A stretch of 64,000 nt of DNA from Eutreptiella sp. 'Long Island Sound 2002' (taxonomy: Eukaryota > Euglenozoa > Euglenophyceae > Eutreptiales > Eutreptiaceae): assembly GCA_964036045.1 (NCBI GenBank), contig OZ038382.1:131998556-132062555 (forward strand), read 5' to 3'. Below, one piece after another: positions 31,180 through 43,587 of the stretch. The position numbers and the translations under genes were made by a program. The notes beneath the pieces were generated by a model, which had not been told where the DNA came from, searched no databases, and saw nothing but the letters and a program-made list of their open reading frames with translations. Each line of letters begins with the position of its first letter. The first letter of the stretch is position 1.

Positions 31180-34100
31180 CCACTTCACCCCTACATTCGC
31201 GGCGATCCCCAACGCCAAGCGCGGGGAGCAAAAAAACAGAAGTGGTCCCCAACAAACCAAAACAAAATCAGAAGTGGCTGCCTCACCCCTGCCTTTTCCG
31301 GGGCCCAAAAAACGCGGCAAATGCTACGTCACCCTTGCATTCTCAAGGATCCCCAAGGCCAAGCGCGGGGAGCAAAAAATCAGAAGGGGTCCCCAACTAA
31401 GGGGAACAAAATCAGAATTGGCTGCGTCGCCCCTGCCTTCTCGGGGGCCTAAAAAGAGCAGGAAATGCTACGTCACCCTTGCATTCCTGGCGATCCCCGA
31501 CACCAAGCGCGGGGAGCAAAAACTCAAAGGGGGTCTCGAACAAAGGGGAACACAATCAGAAGTGGCTCCCTCAGCAGTGCCTTTTCGGGGGCCAAAAGGG
31601 GGCCGGAAATGCTGTGTCACCCCTCCATTCTCGGGACTCCTCAAAAAAGGGGAGCAATATCAAACTGGCTGCCTCACCCTGCCTTCTCGGGGGCCCAAAT
31701 AAGGCCGGAAATGCTACGCCACCCCTGCATTGTGGAGGATCCCCAACACCATGCATAGGGAGCAAAAAATCAGAATTGGTCCCCAACAAAGCAGAACAAA
31801 ATCAGAATTGGTTGCCTAACCCCTGCCTTCTCGGGGCCCAAATAAGGCCGGAAATGCTATGTCACCGTTGCATTCTCCGAGATCACCAACGTCAAGAGAG
31901 GGAAGCTAAAAAATCAGAAGTGGTCCCCAACAAAGGGGAAAAAAATCAGAAGTGACCACCGCACCCCTGCCTTCTCAGGGGCCGAAATAAGGCCGGAAAT
32001 GCCACTTCACCCCTACATTCGCGGCGATCCCCACGCCAAGCGCGGGGAGCAAAAAGTCAAAAGTGGTCCCCAACAAACCAAAACAAAATCAGAAGTGGTT
32101 GCCTCGACCCTGCCTTTTCCGGGGCCCAAAAAACGCGGCAAATGCTACGTCACCCTTGCATTCTCAAGGATCCCCAACGCCAAGCACGGGGAGCAAAAAA
32201 TCAGAAGTGGTCCCCAACAAAGCATACCGAAATCAGAATTGGCTCCCTTGGCCCTGCTTTCTTGTAGGCCCAAAAAACGCCGCAAATGCTACGTCACCCT
32301 TGCATTCTCAAGGATCCCCAAGGCCAAGCGCGGGGAGCAAAAACTTAGAAGGGGTCCCCAACAAAGGGGAACAAAATCAGAATTGGCTGCGTCACCCCTG
32401 CCTTCTCGGGGGCCTAAAAAGAGCCGGAAATGCTATGTCACCCTTGCATTCCTAGCGATCCCCAACACCAAGCGCGTGGAGCAAAAACTCAGAAGGGGTC
32501 CCCAACAAAGGGGAACAAAATCAGAAGTGGCTCCCTCATCCCTGCCTTTTCGGGGGCCAAAAAGGGGCCGGAAATGCTGTGTCACCCCTCCATTCTCGGG
32601 AATGCTCAAAAAGGGGGAGCGAGATCAAACTGGCTGCCTCACGACTACCTTCTCGGGGGCCAAAATAAGGCCGGAAATGCTACGCCACCCCTGCATTCTC
32701 AAGGATCCCCAACACCAAGCGCAGGGAGCAAAAAATCAGAAGTGGTCCCCAACAAAGCAGAACAAAATCAGAATTGGTTGCCTCGGCCCTGCTTTCTCGG
32801 GGACCCAAATAAGGCCAGAAATACTATGTCACCGTTGCATTCTCCGAGATCACCAACGTCAAGAGAGGGGAGCTAAAAAATCAGAATTGGTCCCAAACAA
32901 AGGGGGAAAAAATCAGAAGTGACCACCTCACCCCTCCGCTCGGGGGCCTAAATAAGGCCGGAAATGCCACTTCACCCCTGCATTCGCGGCGATCCCCAAC
33001 GCCAAGCGCGGGGAGCAAAAAGTCAACAGTGGTCCCCAACAAGGGGAAACAAAATCAGAAGTGGCTGCCTCAGACCTGCCTTTTCAGGGGCCCAAAAAAC
33101 GCGGCAAATGCTACGTCACCCTTGCATTCTCAAGGATCCCCAACACCAAGCGCAGGGAGCAAAAAATCAGAAGTGGTCCCCAACAAAGCAGAACAAAATC
33201 AGAATTGGTTGCCTAACCCCTGCTTTCTCGGGGACCGTAATGAGGCCGGAAATACTATGTCACCGTTGCATTCTCCGAGATCACCAACGTCAAGAGAGGG
33301 GAGCGAAAAAATCAGAATTGGTCCCAAACAAAGGGGGAAAAAATCAGAAGTGACCACCTCACCCCTCCGCTCGGGGGCCTAAATAAGGCCGGAAATGCCA
33401 CTTCACCCCTGCATTCGCGGCGATCCCCAGCGCCAAGCGCGGGGAGCAAAAAGTCAACAGTGTTCCCCAACAAGGGGAAACAAAATCAGAAGTGGCTGCC
33501 TCACCCCTGCCTTTTCGGGGGCCCAAAAAACGCGGCAAATGCTACGTCACCCTTGCATTCTCAAGGATCCCCAACGCCAAGCGCGGGGAGCAAAAAAACA
33601 GAAGTGGTCCCCAACAAAGCAGAACAAAATCAGAATTGGCTGCCTCAGCCCTGCTTTCTTGCGGGCCCAAAGAACGCCGCAAATGCTACGTCACCCTTGC
33701 ATTCTCAAGGATCCCCAAGGCCAAGCGCGGGGAGCAAAAACTCAGAAGGGGTCCCCAACAAAAAGGAATAAAATCAGAAATGGGTGCCCCACCCCTGCCT
33801 TCTCGGGGGCCTAAAAAGAGCCGGAAATGCTATGTCACCCTTGCATTCCTGGCGATCCCCAACACCAAGCGCGGGGAGCAAAAACTCAGAAGGGGTCTCG
33901 AACAAAGGGGAACACAATCAGAAGTGGCTCCCTCAGCCCTGCTTTTTCGGGGGCCAAAAGGGGGCCCGAAATGCTGTGTCACCCCTCCATTCTCGGGATT
34001 CCTCAAAAAAGGGGAGCAATATCAAACTGGCTGCTTCACCCTGCCTTCTCGGGGGCCCAAATAAGGCCGGAAATGCTACGCCACCCCTGCATTGTGGAGG

Positions 34101-37100
34101 ATCCCCAACACCATGCATAGGGAGCAAAAAATCAGAAGTGGTCCCCAACAAAGCAGAACAAAATCAGAATTGGTTGCCTAACCCCTGCCTTCTCGGGGAC
34201 CCAAATAAGGCCGGAAATGCTATGTCACCGTTGCATTCTCCGAGATCACCAACGTCAAGAGAGGGAAGCTAAAAAATCAGAAGTGGTCCCCAACAAAGGG
34301 GGAAAAAATCAGAAGTGACCACCTCACCCCTGCCTTCTCAGGGGCCGAAATAAGGCCGGAAATGCCACTTCACCCCTACATTCGCGGCGATCCCCACGCC
34401 AAGCGCGGGGAGCAAAAAGTCAAAAGTGGTCCCCAAAAAACCAAAACAAAATCAGAAGTGGCTGCCTCACCCCTGCCTTTTCCGGGGCCCAAAAAACGCG
34501 GCAAATGCTACGTCACCCTTGCATTCTCAAGGATCCCCAACGCCAAGCACGGGGAGCAAAAAATCAGAAGGGGTCCCCCACAAAGGGGAACAAAATCAGA
34601 ATTGGCTGCGTCAGCCCTGCCTTCTCGGGGTCCTAAAAAGAGCCGGAAATGCTACGTCACCCTTGCATTCCTAGCGATCCCCGACACCAAGCGCGGGGAG
34701 CAAAAACTCAGAAGGGGTCCCCAACAAAGGGGAACAAAATCAGAAGTGGCTCCCTCATCCCTGCCTTTTCGGGGGCCAAAAAGGGGCCGGAAATGCTGTG
34801 TCACCCCTCCATTCTCGGGAATGCTCAAAAAGGGGGAGCGAGATCAAACTGGCTGCCTCACGACTACCTTCTCGGGTGCCCAAATAAGGCCGGAAATGCT
34901 GCGCCACCCCTGCATTCTCAAGGATCCCCAACACCAAGCGCAGGGAGCACAAAATCAGAAGTGGTCCCCAACAAAGCAGAACAAAATCAGAATTGGTTGC
35001 CTCAGCCCTGCTTTCTCGGGGACCCAAATAAGACCAGAAATGCTATGTCACCGTTGCATTCTCCGAGATCACCAACGTGAAGAGAGGGGAGCTAAAACAT
35101 CAGAATTGGTCCCAAACAAAGGGGGAAAAAATCAGAAGTGACCACCTCACCCCTCCGCTCGGGGGCCTAAATAAGGCCGGAAATGCCACTTCACCCCTGC
35201 ATTCGCGGCGATCCCCAACGCCAAGCGCGGGGAGCAAAAAGTCAACAGTGGTCCCCAACAAGGGGAAACAAAATCAGAAGTGGCTGCCTCAGACCTGCCC
35301 TTTCGGGGGCCCAAAAAACGCGGCAAATGCTACGTCACCCTTGCATTCTCAAGGATCCCCAACGCCAAGCGCGGGGAGCAAAAAAACAGAAGTGGTCCCC
35401 AACAAAGCAGAACAAAATCAGAATTGGCTGCCTCGGCCCTGCTTTCTTGCGGGCCCAAAGAACACCGCAAATGCTACGTCACCCTTGCATTCCCAAGGAT
35501 CCCCAAGGCCAAGCGCGGGGAGCAAAAACTCAGAAGGGGTCCCCAACAAAAAGGAACAAAATCAGAAATGGGTGCCCCACCCCTCCCTTCTGGGGGCCTA
35601 AAAAGAGCCGGAAATGCTACGTCACCCTTGCATTGCTAGCGATCCCCAACACCAAGCGCGGGGAGCAAAAACTCAGAAGGGGTCCCCAACAAAGGGGAAC
35701 AAAATCAGAAGTGGCTCCCTCAGCCCTGCCTTTTCGGGGGCCAAAAAGGGGCCGGAAATGCTATGTCACCCCTGCATTCTAGGGGATCCTCAACAAAGGG
35801 GAGCAAGATCAAACTGGCTGCCTCACGACTACCTTCTCGGGTGCCCAAATAAGGCCGGAAATGCTACGCCACCCCTGCATTCTCAAGGATCCCCAACACC
35901 AAGCGCAGGGAGCAAAAAATCAGAAGTGGTCCCCAGCAAAGCAGATCAAAATCAGAAATGGTTGCCTCAGCCCTGCTTTGTCGGGGACCCAAATAAGGCC
36001 AGAAATGCTATGTCACCGTTGCATTCTCCGAGATCACCAACGTCAAGAAAGGGGAGCGAAAAAATCAGAATTGGTCCCAAACAAAGGGGGAAAAAATCAG
36101 AAGTGACCACCTCACCCCTCCGCTCGGGGGCCTAAATAAGGCCGGAAATGCCACTTCACCCCTGCATTCGCGGCGATCCCCAATGCCAAGCGCGGGGAGC
36201 AAAAAGTCAACAGTGGTCCCCAACAAGGGGAAACAAAATCAGAAGTGGCTGCCTCACCCCTGCCTTTTCGGGGGCCCAAAAAACGCGGCAAATGCTACGT
36301 CACCCTTGCATTCTCAAGGATCCCCAACGCCAAGCGCGGGGAGCAAAAAAACAGAAGTGGTCCCCAACAAAGCAGAACAAAATCAGAATTGGCTGCCTCA
36401 GCCCTGCTTTCTTGCGGGCCCAAAGAACGCCGCAAATGCTACGTCACCCTTGTATTCTCAAGGATCCCCAAGGCCAAGCGCGGGGAGCAAAAACTCAGAA
36501 GGGGTCCCCAACAAAAAGGAATAAAATCAGAAATGGGTGCCCCACCCCTGCCTTCTCGGGGGCCTAAAAAGAGCCGGAAATGCTATGTCACCCTTGCATT
36601 CCTGGCGATCCCCAACACCAAGCGCGGGGAGCAAAAACTCAGAAGGGGTCTCGAACAAAGGGGAACACAATCAGAAGTGGCTCCCTCAGCCCTGCCTTTT
36701 CGGGGGCCAAAAAGGGGCCGGAAATGCTGTGTCACCGCTCCATTCTCGGGATTCCTCAAAAAAGGGGAGCAATATCAAACTGGCTGCCTCACCCTGCCTT
36801 CTCGGGGGCCCAAATAAGGCCGGAAATGCTACGCCACCCCTGCATTGTGGAGGATCCCCAACACCATGCATAGGGAGCAAAAAGTGTGAAGTGGTCCCCA
36901 ACAAAGCAGAACAAAATCAGAATTGGTTGCCTAACCCTTGCCTTCTCGGGGACCCAAATGAAGCCGGAAATGCTATGTCACCGTTGCATTCTCCGAGATC
37001 ACCAACGTCAAGAGAGGGAAGCTAAAAAATCAGAAGTGGTCCCCAACAAAGGGGGAAAAAATCAGAAGTGACCACCTCACCCCTCCGCTCGGGGGCCTAA

Positions 37101-38980
37101 ATAAGGCCGGAAATGCCAGTTCACCCCTACATTCGCGGCGATCCCCACGCCAAGCGCGGGGAGAAAAAATTCAACAGTGGTCCCCAACAAACCAAAACAA
37201 AATCAGAAGTGGCTGCCTCACCCCTGCCTTTTCCGGGGCCCAAAAAACGCGGCAAATGCTACGTCACCCTTGCATTCTCAAGGATCCCCAACGCCAAGCG
37301 CGGGGAGCAAAAAAACAGAAGTGGTCCCCAACAAAGCATACCAAAATCAGAATTGGCCGCCTCAGCCCTCCTTTCTTGTAGGCCCAAAGAACGCCGCAAA
37401 TGCTACGTCACCCTTGCATTCTCAAGGATCCCCAAGGCCAAGCGCGGGGAGCAAAAACTCAGAAGGGGTCCCCAACAAAAAGGAACAAAATCAGAAATGG
37501 GTGCCTCATCCCTGCCTTCTCGGGGTCCTAAAAAGAGCCGGAAATGCTATGTCACCCTTGCATTCCTGGCGATCCCCAACACCAAGCGCGGGGAGCAAAA
37601 ACTCAGAAGGGGTCTCGAACAAAGGGGAACACAATCAGAAGTGGCTCCCTCAGCCCTGCCTTTTCGGGGGCCAAAAAAGGGCCGGAGATGCTGTGTCACC
37701 CCTGCATTCTCGGGAATCCTCAAAAAAGGGGAGCAAAATCAAATTGGCTGCCTCACGACTGCCTTCTCGGGTGCCCAAATAAGGCCGGAAATGCTGCGCC
37801 ACCCCTGCATTGTGGAGGATCCCCAACACCAAGCGCGGGGAGCACAAAATCAGAAGTGGTCCCCAACAAAGCAGAACAAAATCAGAATTGGTTGCCTCAG
37901 CCCTGCTTTCTCGGGGACCCAAATAAGGCCAGAAATGCTATGTCACCGTTGCATTCTCCGAGATCACCAACGTCAAGAGAGGGGAGGTAACAAAATCGGA
38001 AGTGGTCCCAAACAAAGGGGGAAAAAATCAGAAGTGACCACCTCACCACTGCCTTCTCGGGGGCCTAAATAAGGCCGGAAATGCCACTTCACCCCTACAT
38101 TCGCGGCGATCCCCACGCCAAGCGCGGGGAGCAAAAAGTCAACAATGGTCCCCAACAAGGGAAAACAACATCAGAAGTGGCTGCCTCACACTTGTCTTTC
38201 GGGGGCCCAAAAAACGCGGCAAATGCTACGTCACCCTTGCATTCTCAAGGATCCCCAACGCCAAGCGCGGGGAGGAAAAAAACAGAAGTGGTCCCCAACA
38301 AAGCAGAACAAAATCAGAATTGGCTGCCTCAGCCCTGCTTTCTTGCAGGCCCAAAGAATGCCGCAAATGCTACGTCACCCTTGCATTCTCAAGGACCCCC
38401 AAGGCCAAGCGCGGGGAGCAAAAACTCAGAATTCGTCCCCAACAAAGGGGGAAAAAATCAGAAATGGGTGCCTCAGCCCTGCCTTGCCTTCTTGGGTGCC
38501 AAAAAGGGGCCGCAAATGCTATGTCAGCCTTGGATTCTTTGGGATTCCCAACAAAGGGGAAGAACATCAGAAGTGGTTGCCTCAACCCTACCTTCTCGGA
38601 GGCCGAAAAAAGGCCGGAAATGCTATGTCACCCCTACATTCCCACGGATCCCCAACGCCAAGCACGGAGAGCAAAAAATCAAAAGTGTTCCCCAACAAAC
38701 GGGAACAAAATCAGAATTGGTTGCCTCACCGGTGCCTTCTGCGGGGCCCATAAAAGGCCAAAAATGCTATGTCACCCTTGCGTTCTGGGCGATCCCGAAC
38801 GTCAAGCACGGGGAGCTAAAAGATCAGAAGTGGTCCCGGACAAAGGGAAAGAAAATCAGAAGTGGCTGCCTCACCCCTGCCTTCTCGGGGGCCTAAATAA
38901 GTCCGGCAATGCTACGACAACCCTACATTCTTAGCGATCCCTAACACGAAGCACGCGGAGCAAAAACTCACAAGTGGTCC
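31180..38980. repeat. Sat2 higher-order repeat, ~965-bp class
   Basis: A diagnostic monomer (ATGCCACTTCACCCC instead of ATGCTACGTCACCCC) recurs at 31,180, 32,002, 32,967, 33,398, 34,365, 35,186, 36,151, 37,116 (with CCAGTTC) and 38,084. The spacings are about 822, 965, 431, 967, 821, 965, 965 and 968 bp. They differ by whole monomers (965 minus 822 is 143; 431 is three long monomers), as expected from unequal exchange. Confidence 0.85.
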
Positions 38981-41900
38981 CCAACAAAGGGGAACAAAAT
39001 CGGAATTGACGGCCTCAACCCTGCCTTCTCAGTGGCCCAAATGAGGCCGAACATGCTACGTCACCCCTGCATTCTCGGGGTCGCCAACAAAGGGGAACAT
39101 AATCAGAAACGGCTGCCTCACCCATGCCTTCTCACGAGCCTGAAGAAGGCGAAATGCTATGTCACCCCTGCATTCTCCGGGATCACCAGCGCCAAGTTCG
39201 GGGTGCAAAAGATCAGAAGGAGTCCCCCACAAAGTGGAACAAAATCACAAGTGGTTGACCTCACCCCTGCCTCCTCGGGGGCACAAAGAGAGCCCGAAAT
39301 GCAACACCACCCCTGCATTCTCGGGGATCCCAACAAAGCAGAAGAAAATCAGAACTCGCTGCCTCATCCTTGCCTTCTCAAGGGCCCAAATAAGGCCGAA
39401 AATGCTATGTCACCCCTGCATTCTCGAGGATCCCCAATGCCAAGCGCACAAAGCAAAAAATCAGAATTGGTCCCCAACAAAGGTGAACAAAATCAGAAAT
39501 GGCTGCGTCACCCCTCCCTTCTCGGGGGCCTAAATAAGGCCGGAAATGCTATGCCACCCTTGCATTCTCGGGGATCCCCAACGCCAAGCGCAGAGAGCAA
39601 GAAATCAGAAGGGGTCCCCAACAAGGGGGAAAAAAATCAGAAGTGGCGGCCTCAGCGCTGCCTTCTCGGGGGCCCAAATAAGGCCGGAAATGCTATGTCA
39701 CCCCTGCCTTGTCGGCGATCCCCAACGCCAAGCGCGGGGAGCAAAAAATCAGAGGTGGTCCCCAACAAAGGGGAACAAAATCAGAAGTGGCTGCCTCACC
39801 CCTGCTTTCGCGGGGGCCCAAAAAAGGCCGGAAATGCCACGTCACCCGTGCATTCTGGGAGATCCCCAACGCCAAGGGCGGAAAGAAAAAATCAAAGGTG
39901 GTCCCCAACAAAGGGGAACAAAATCAGAAGGGGCTACCTCAGCCGTGCCTTCTTGAGGGCTTGAGTGGCCGGAAATGCTATGTCACCCCTACATTCTTGG
40001 GGATCCCCAACAAAGGGGAACAAAATCAGAACTCGTTGCCTCACCCCTGCCTTCTCGGGTGCCTACATTAGGCCAGAAATGCTACGTCACCCCTGCATTC
40101 TCGGGGATCCCCAGCGCAAAGCGCGGAGAGCAATAAATTGTACGTGGTCCCCAACAAAGTGGATCAAAATCAGAACTAGCCGCCTCACCCCTCCCTTCTC
40201 ACCGGCCCAAAACAGGCCGGAAATGCTATGTCGGCCCTGCATTCTCGGGGATCACCAACGCCAAGCGATGGGAGCTAAAAAATCAGAAGTGGTCCCCAAA
40301 AAAGGGAAAGAAAATCAGAAGTGGCCGCGTCACCCCTGCTTTTTCATGGACATAAATAAGTCCAGCAATGCTACGCCACCCCTGCATTCTCAGCGATCCC
40401 GAACACCAAGCGCATGGAGCAAAAACTCACCAGTGGTCCCCAACAAAGGGGAACAAAATCAGAAGTGGCTGCCTCACGCCGGCCTTCTTAGGGGCCCAAA
40501 AGACACCGGAAATGCGACTCACCCCTACATTCTCGGGGAAACCAAGGCCAAGCCCGGGGAGCAAAAATTCACAGGTGGTCCCCAACAAAGATGTAGAAAA
40601 TCAGAAGTGGCTGCCTCACCCTTGCCTTCCTAGAGGCCCAAAGAAGGATGGAAATGCTACTCACCACTGCATTCTCGGGGATCCCCAAGGCCAAGGCCGG
40701 AGAGCAAAAATTCAACGGTGGTCCCCAACAAAGGGGAACAAAATTAGAAGTGGCTGCTTCACCCCTGCCTTCTTGGGGACCCAAATAGGGACGGAAATGC
40801 TACGTCACCCCTGCATTCTCGGCGATCCCCAAAGCCAAACACACGGAGCAAAAAGTCACAAGTGGTCCCCAACAAAGGTGAACAAAATGAGACGTGGCTA
40901 CCTGAGCCCTGCCTTCTTGGGGGCCCGAAAAACGCCGGAACAAAGGGAAACAAAATCAGAAGTGGCTGCCTCACGCCCACCTTCTCGGGGGCCCGTATAA
41001 AGCCAGAAAGGCTATGTCACCCCTGCATTCTCGGGGTACCCAGGGCCAAGCGCGGGGACCAATAAATAAGAGGTGGTCCCCAACAAAGGGGAACAAAATC
41101 AGAAGTGGAGGCCTCAGGCCTGCCTTCTCGGGGGCCCAAAAATAGCCGGGGATGCTATGTCACCCTTGCCTTCTCTAGGGCCCAAAAAAGTGCCACAAAT
41201 GCTACATCGCCCCTACAATCTGGGCGGTCCACAACGCCAAGCACGGGGAGCAAAAAATCACAAGTGGTCCCCAACAAAGGGGTACAAAATAAGAAGTGGC
41301 TGCCCCACAACTGCCTTCTCGGCGGCCCAAATAAGGCCGGAAATGCTACGTCACCCCTGCGTCCTCGGGGATCCCCAACGCCAAGCACGGGGAGCAAAAA
41401 ACCCGAAAGGGTCCCCAACAAAGGGGAACAAAATCAGCATTGGCTGCCTCATGGCTGCCTTCTCGGGGGCCAGATAAGGCTGGAAATGCTAAGTCACCCC
41501 TACATTCTTGGGATCCCCAACACAGGGGAACAACATCAAAGCTGGCTGCCGCACTCCTTTATTCTTGGGGATCCCCAACGCCAAGCGCGGGAAGCAACAA
41601 ATCACAAGGGGTCCCCAACAAAGGGGATCAAAATCAGAAGTGGCTGCCTCACCCCTGCCTCCTCTTAGGCCCAAAAGAGGCCGGAAATGCTACGTCACCG
41701 CTGCATTCTCGGGATCCCCAACAGAGGGTAACAAAATCAGAAGTGGCTGCCTCACTCCTACCTTCTGTAGGGCCCAAATAAGACGGAAAATGCTACGCCC
41801 GCCCTGCATTCTCGGGGATACCAGACGCCAAGTGCGGGGAGCGGAAAATCAGAAGTGGTCCCAACACAGCGGAACAAAACGAGAAGAGGCTGCCTCACCC

Positions 41901-43587
41901 GTGCCTTCTCAGGGACCCACATGAGGCCGGAAATGCTATGCCACCCTTGCATTCTCGTGGATTCCCAACGCCAAGCGCGGGGAGCAAAAAATCAGAAGTG
42001 GAGCCCAAAACAGGGGAACAAAATCAAAAGTGGCTGCCTCAACCCTGCCATATCGGGGGCCCAAAGAAGGCGAGAAATGCTACGCCGCCCCTGCATTATC
42101 GGGGATCCCCAAAAGCCAAGCACGGGGAGGAAAAAATCAGAATGGGTCCCCAACAAGGGGGAACGGAATCGGAAGCGGCTGCCTCACCCCTGCCTTCTCG
42201 GGGGCCCACAAGAGGGCCGAAATGCTACGTCACCCCTGCAGTCTCGGGGATCCCCGCGGCCAAGAGTGAAGAGCAAAAAGTCACAAGTGGTCGCTAACAA
42301 CGGGGTAAACAATAAGAAGTGGCTGCCTCACCCCGGCCTTCTCTAGGGCCAAAAAAGGTCGGAAATGCTACGCCACCCCTGCATTCTCGGGGATCCCCAA
42401 CGAAGGGGAACAAAACCAGAAGTGGCTACCTCACCCCTGCCTTCTCGGGGGCCAAAATAGGGTCGGAAATGCTATGTCACCCGTGCATTCTCGGGCATCC
42501 GCAAAGCCAAGCGCGGGGAGCAAAAAATCTGAAGGGGTCCCCAAAAAAGGGGAACAAAATCACACGTGGCTATCTCACCCCTGCCCTCTCTAGGGCGCAA
42601 AACGGACCGAAATGCTATGCCACCCATGCAATCTCGGGATCCCCAACAAAGGGGAACAAAATCACACGTGGCTGCCTCACCCATGCCTTCTCGGGGGGGG
42701 CCCAATAAGGCCGGAAATGCTACGTCACTCCTTCACTGGGGGATCCCCAACGCCAAGCTCGGGGACCAAAGCATTGAGGGTGGTCCCCAACAAAGGGGGA
42801 CAAAATCAGAAAAGGCTGCCTCAACCCTGCCTTCTCAGGGGCCCAAAAGAGGGCTGAAAAGCTACGTCACCCCTGCATTCGCAGGGATCCCCAGCAAAGG
42901 GGAACAAAATCAGGAGTGGATGCCTCATGCTTGCCTTCCTAGGGGCCCAAATAAGGCCGGTTGCCTCACCCTTCTCAGGGTCCCAAAAGAGGCTACCTTA
43001 CCACTGCCTTCTCCGGAGCCCAAAAAACGCCGGAAATGCTATGTCACCCCTGCGATCTCGGGATCCCCAACAAAGGGGAAGATAATCAAAAGTGGCTACC
43101 TCACCACTGCCTTCTCGGGGGCTCAAAGGAGGCCGGAAATGCTACGTCACGCCTGCATTCTCGGGATGCCCAAAGCGGGGAACAAAAACAGAATTGGCTA
43201 CCTCACCCTTGCCTTCATGGGGGCCCAAACAAGGCCGAAAATGCTATGTTCCCCTTGCATTCTCGGGGTTCCCCAGCAAAAGGGAGCAAAATCAGAAGTG
43301 GCTGCCTCACCCCTGCCTTCTCGGGGGCCCAAATAGGGATGGAAATGCTACGTCACCCATGCATTCTCCGGATCCCCAACAAAGGGGAACAAAATCAGAA
43401 GTGGCGGCCTCACCCTTGCCTTATTGAGGGCCCAAATAAGGCCGGAAATGCTACGTCGCCCCTGCATTCTCGAGGATCCCCAACACCATGCGTAGGGAGC
43501 AAAAAATCAGAATGGGTCCCGAACAAAGGGGAACAAAATCAGAAGTGGCTGCCTCATCCCTATCTTCTCGGGGGCACAAAAAGGGCC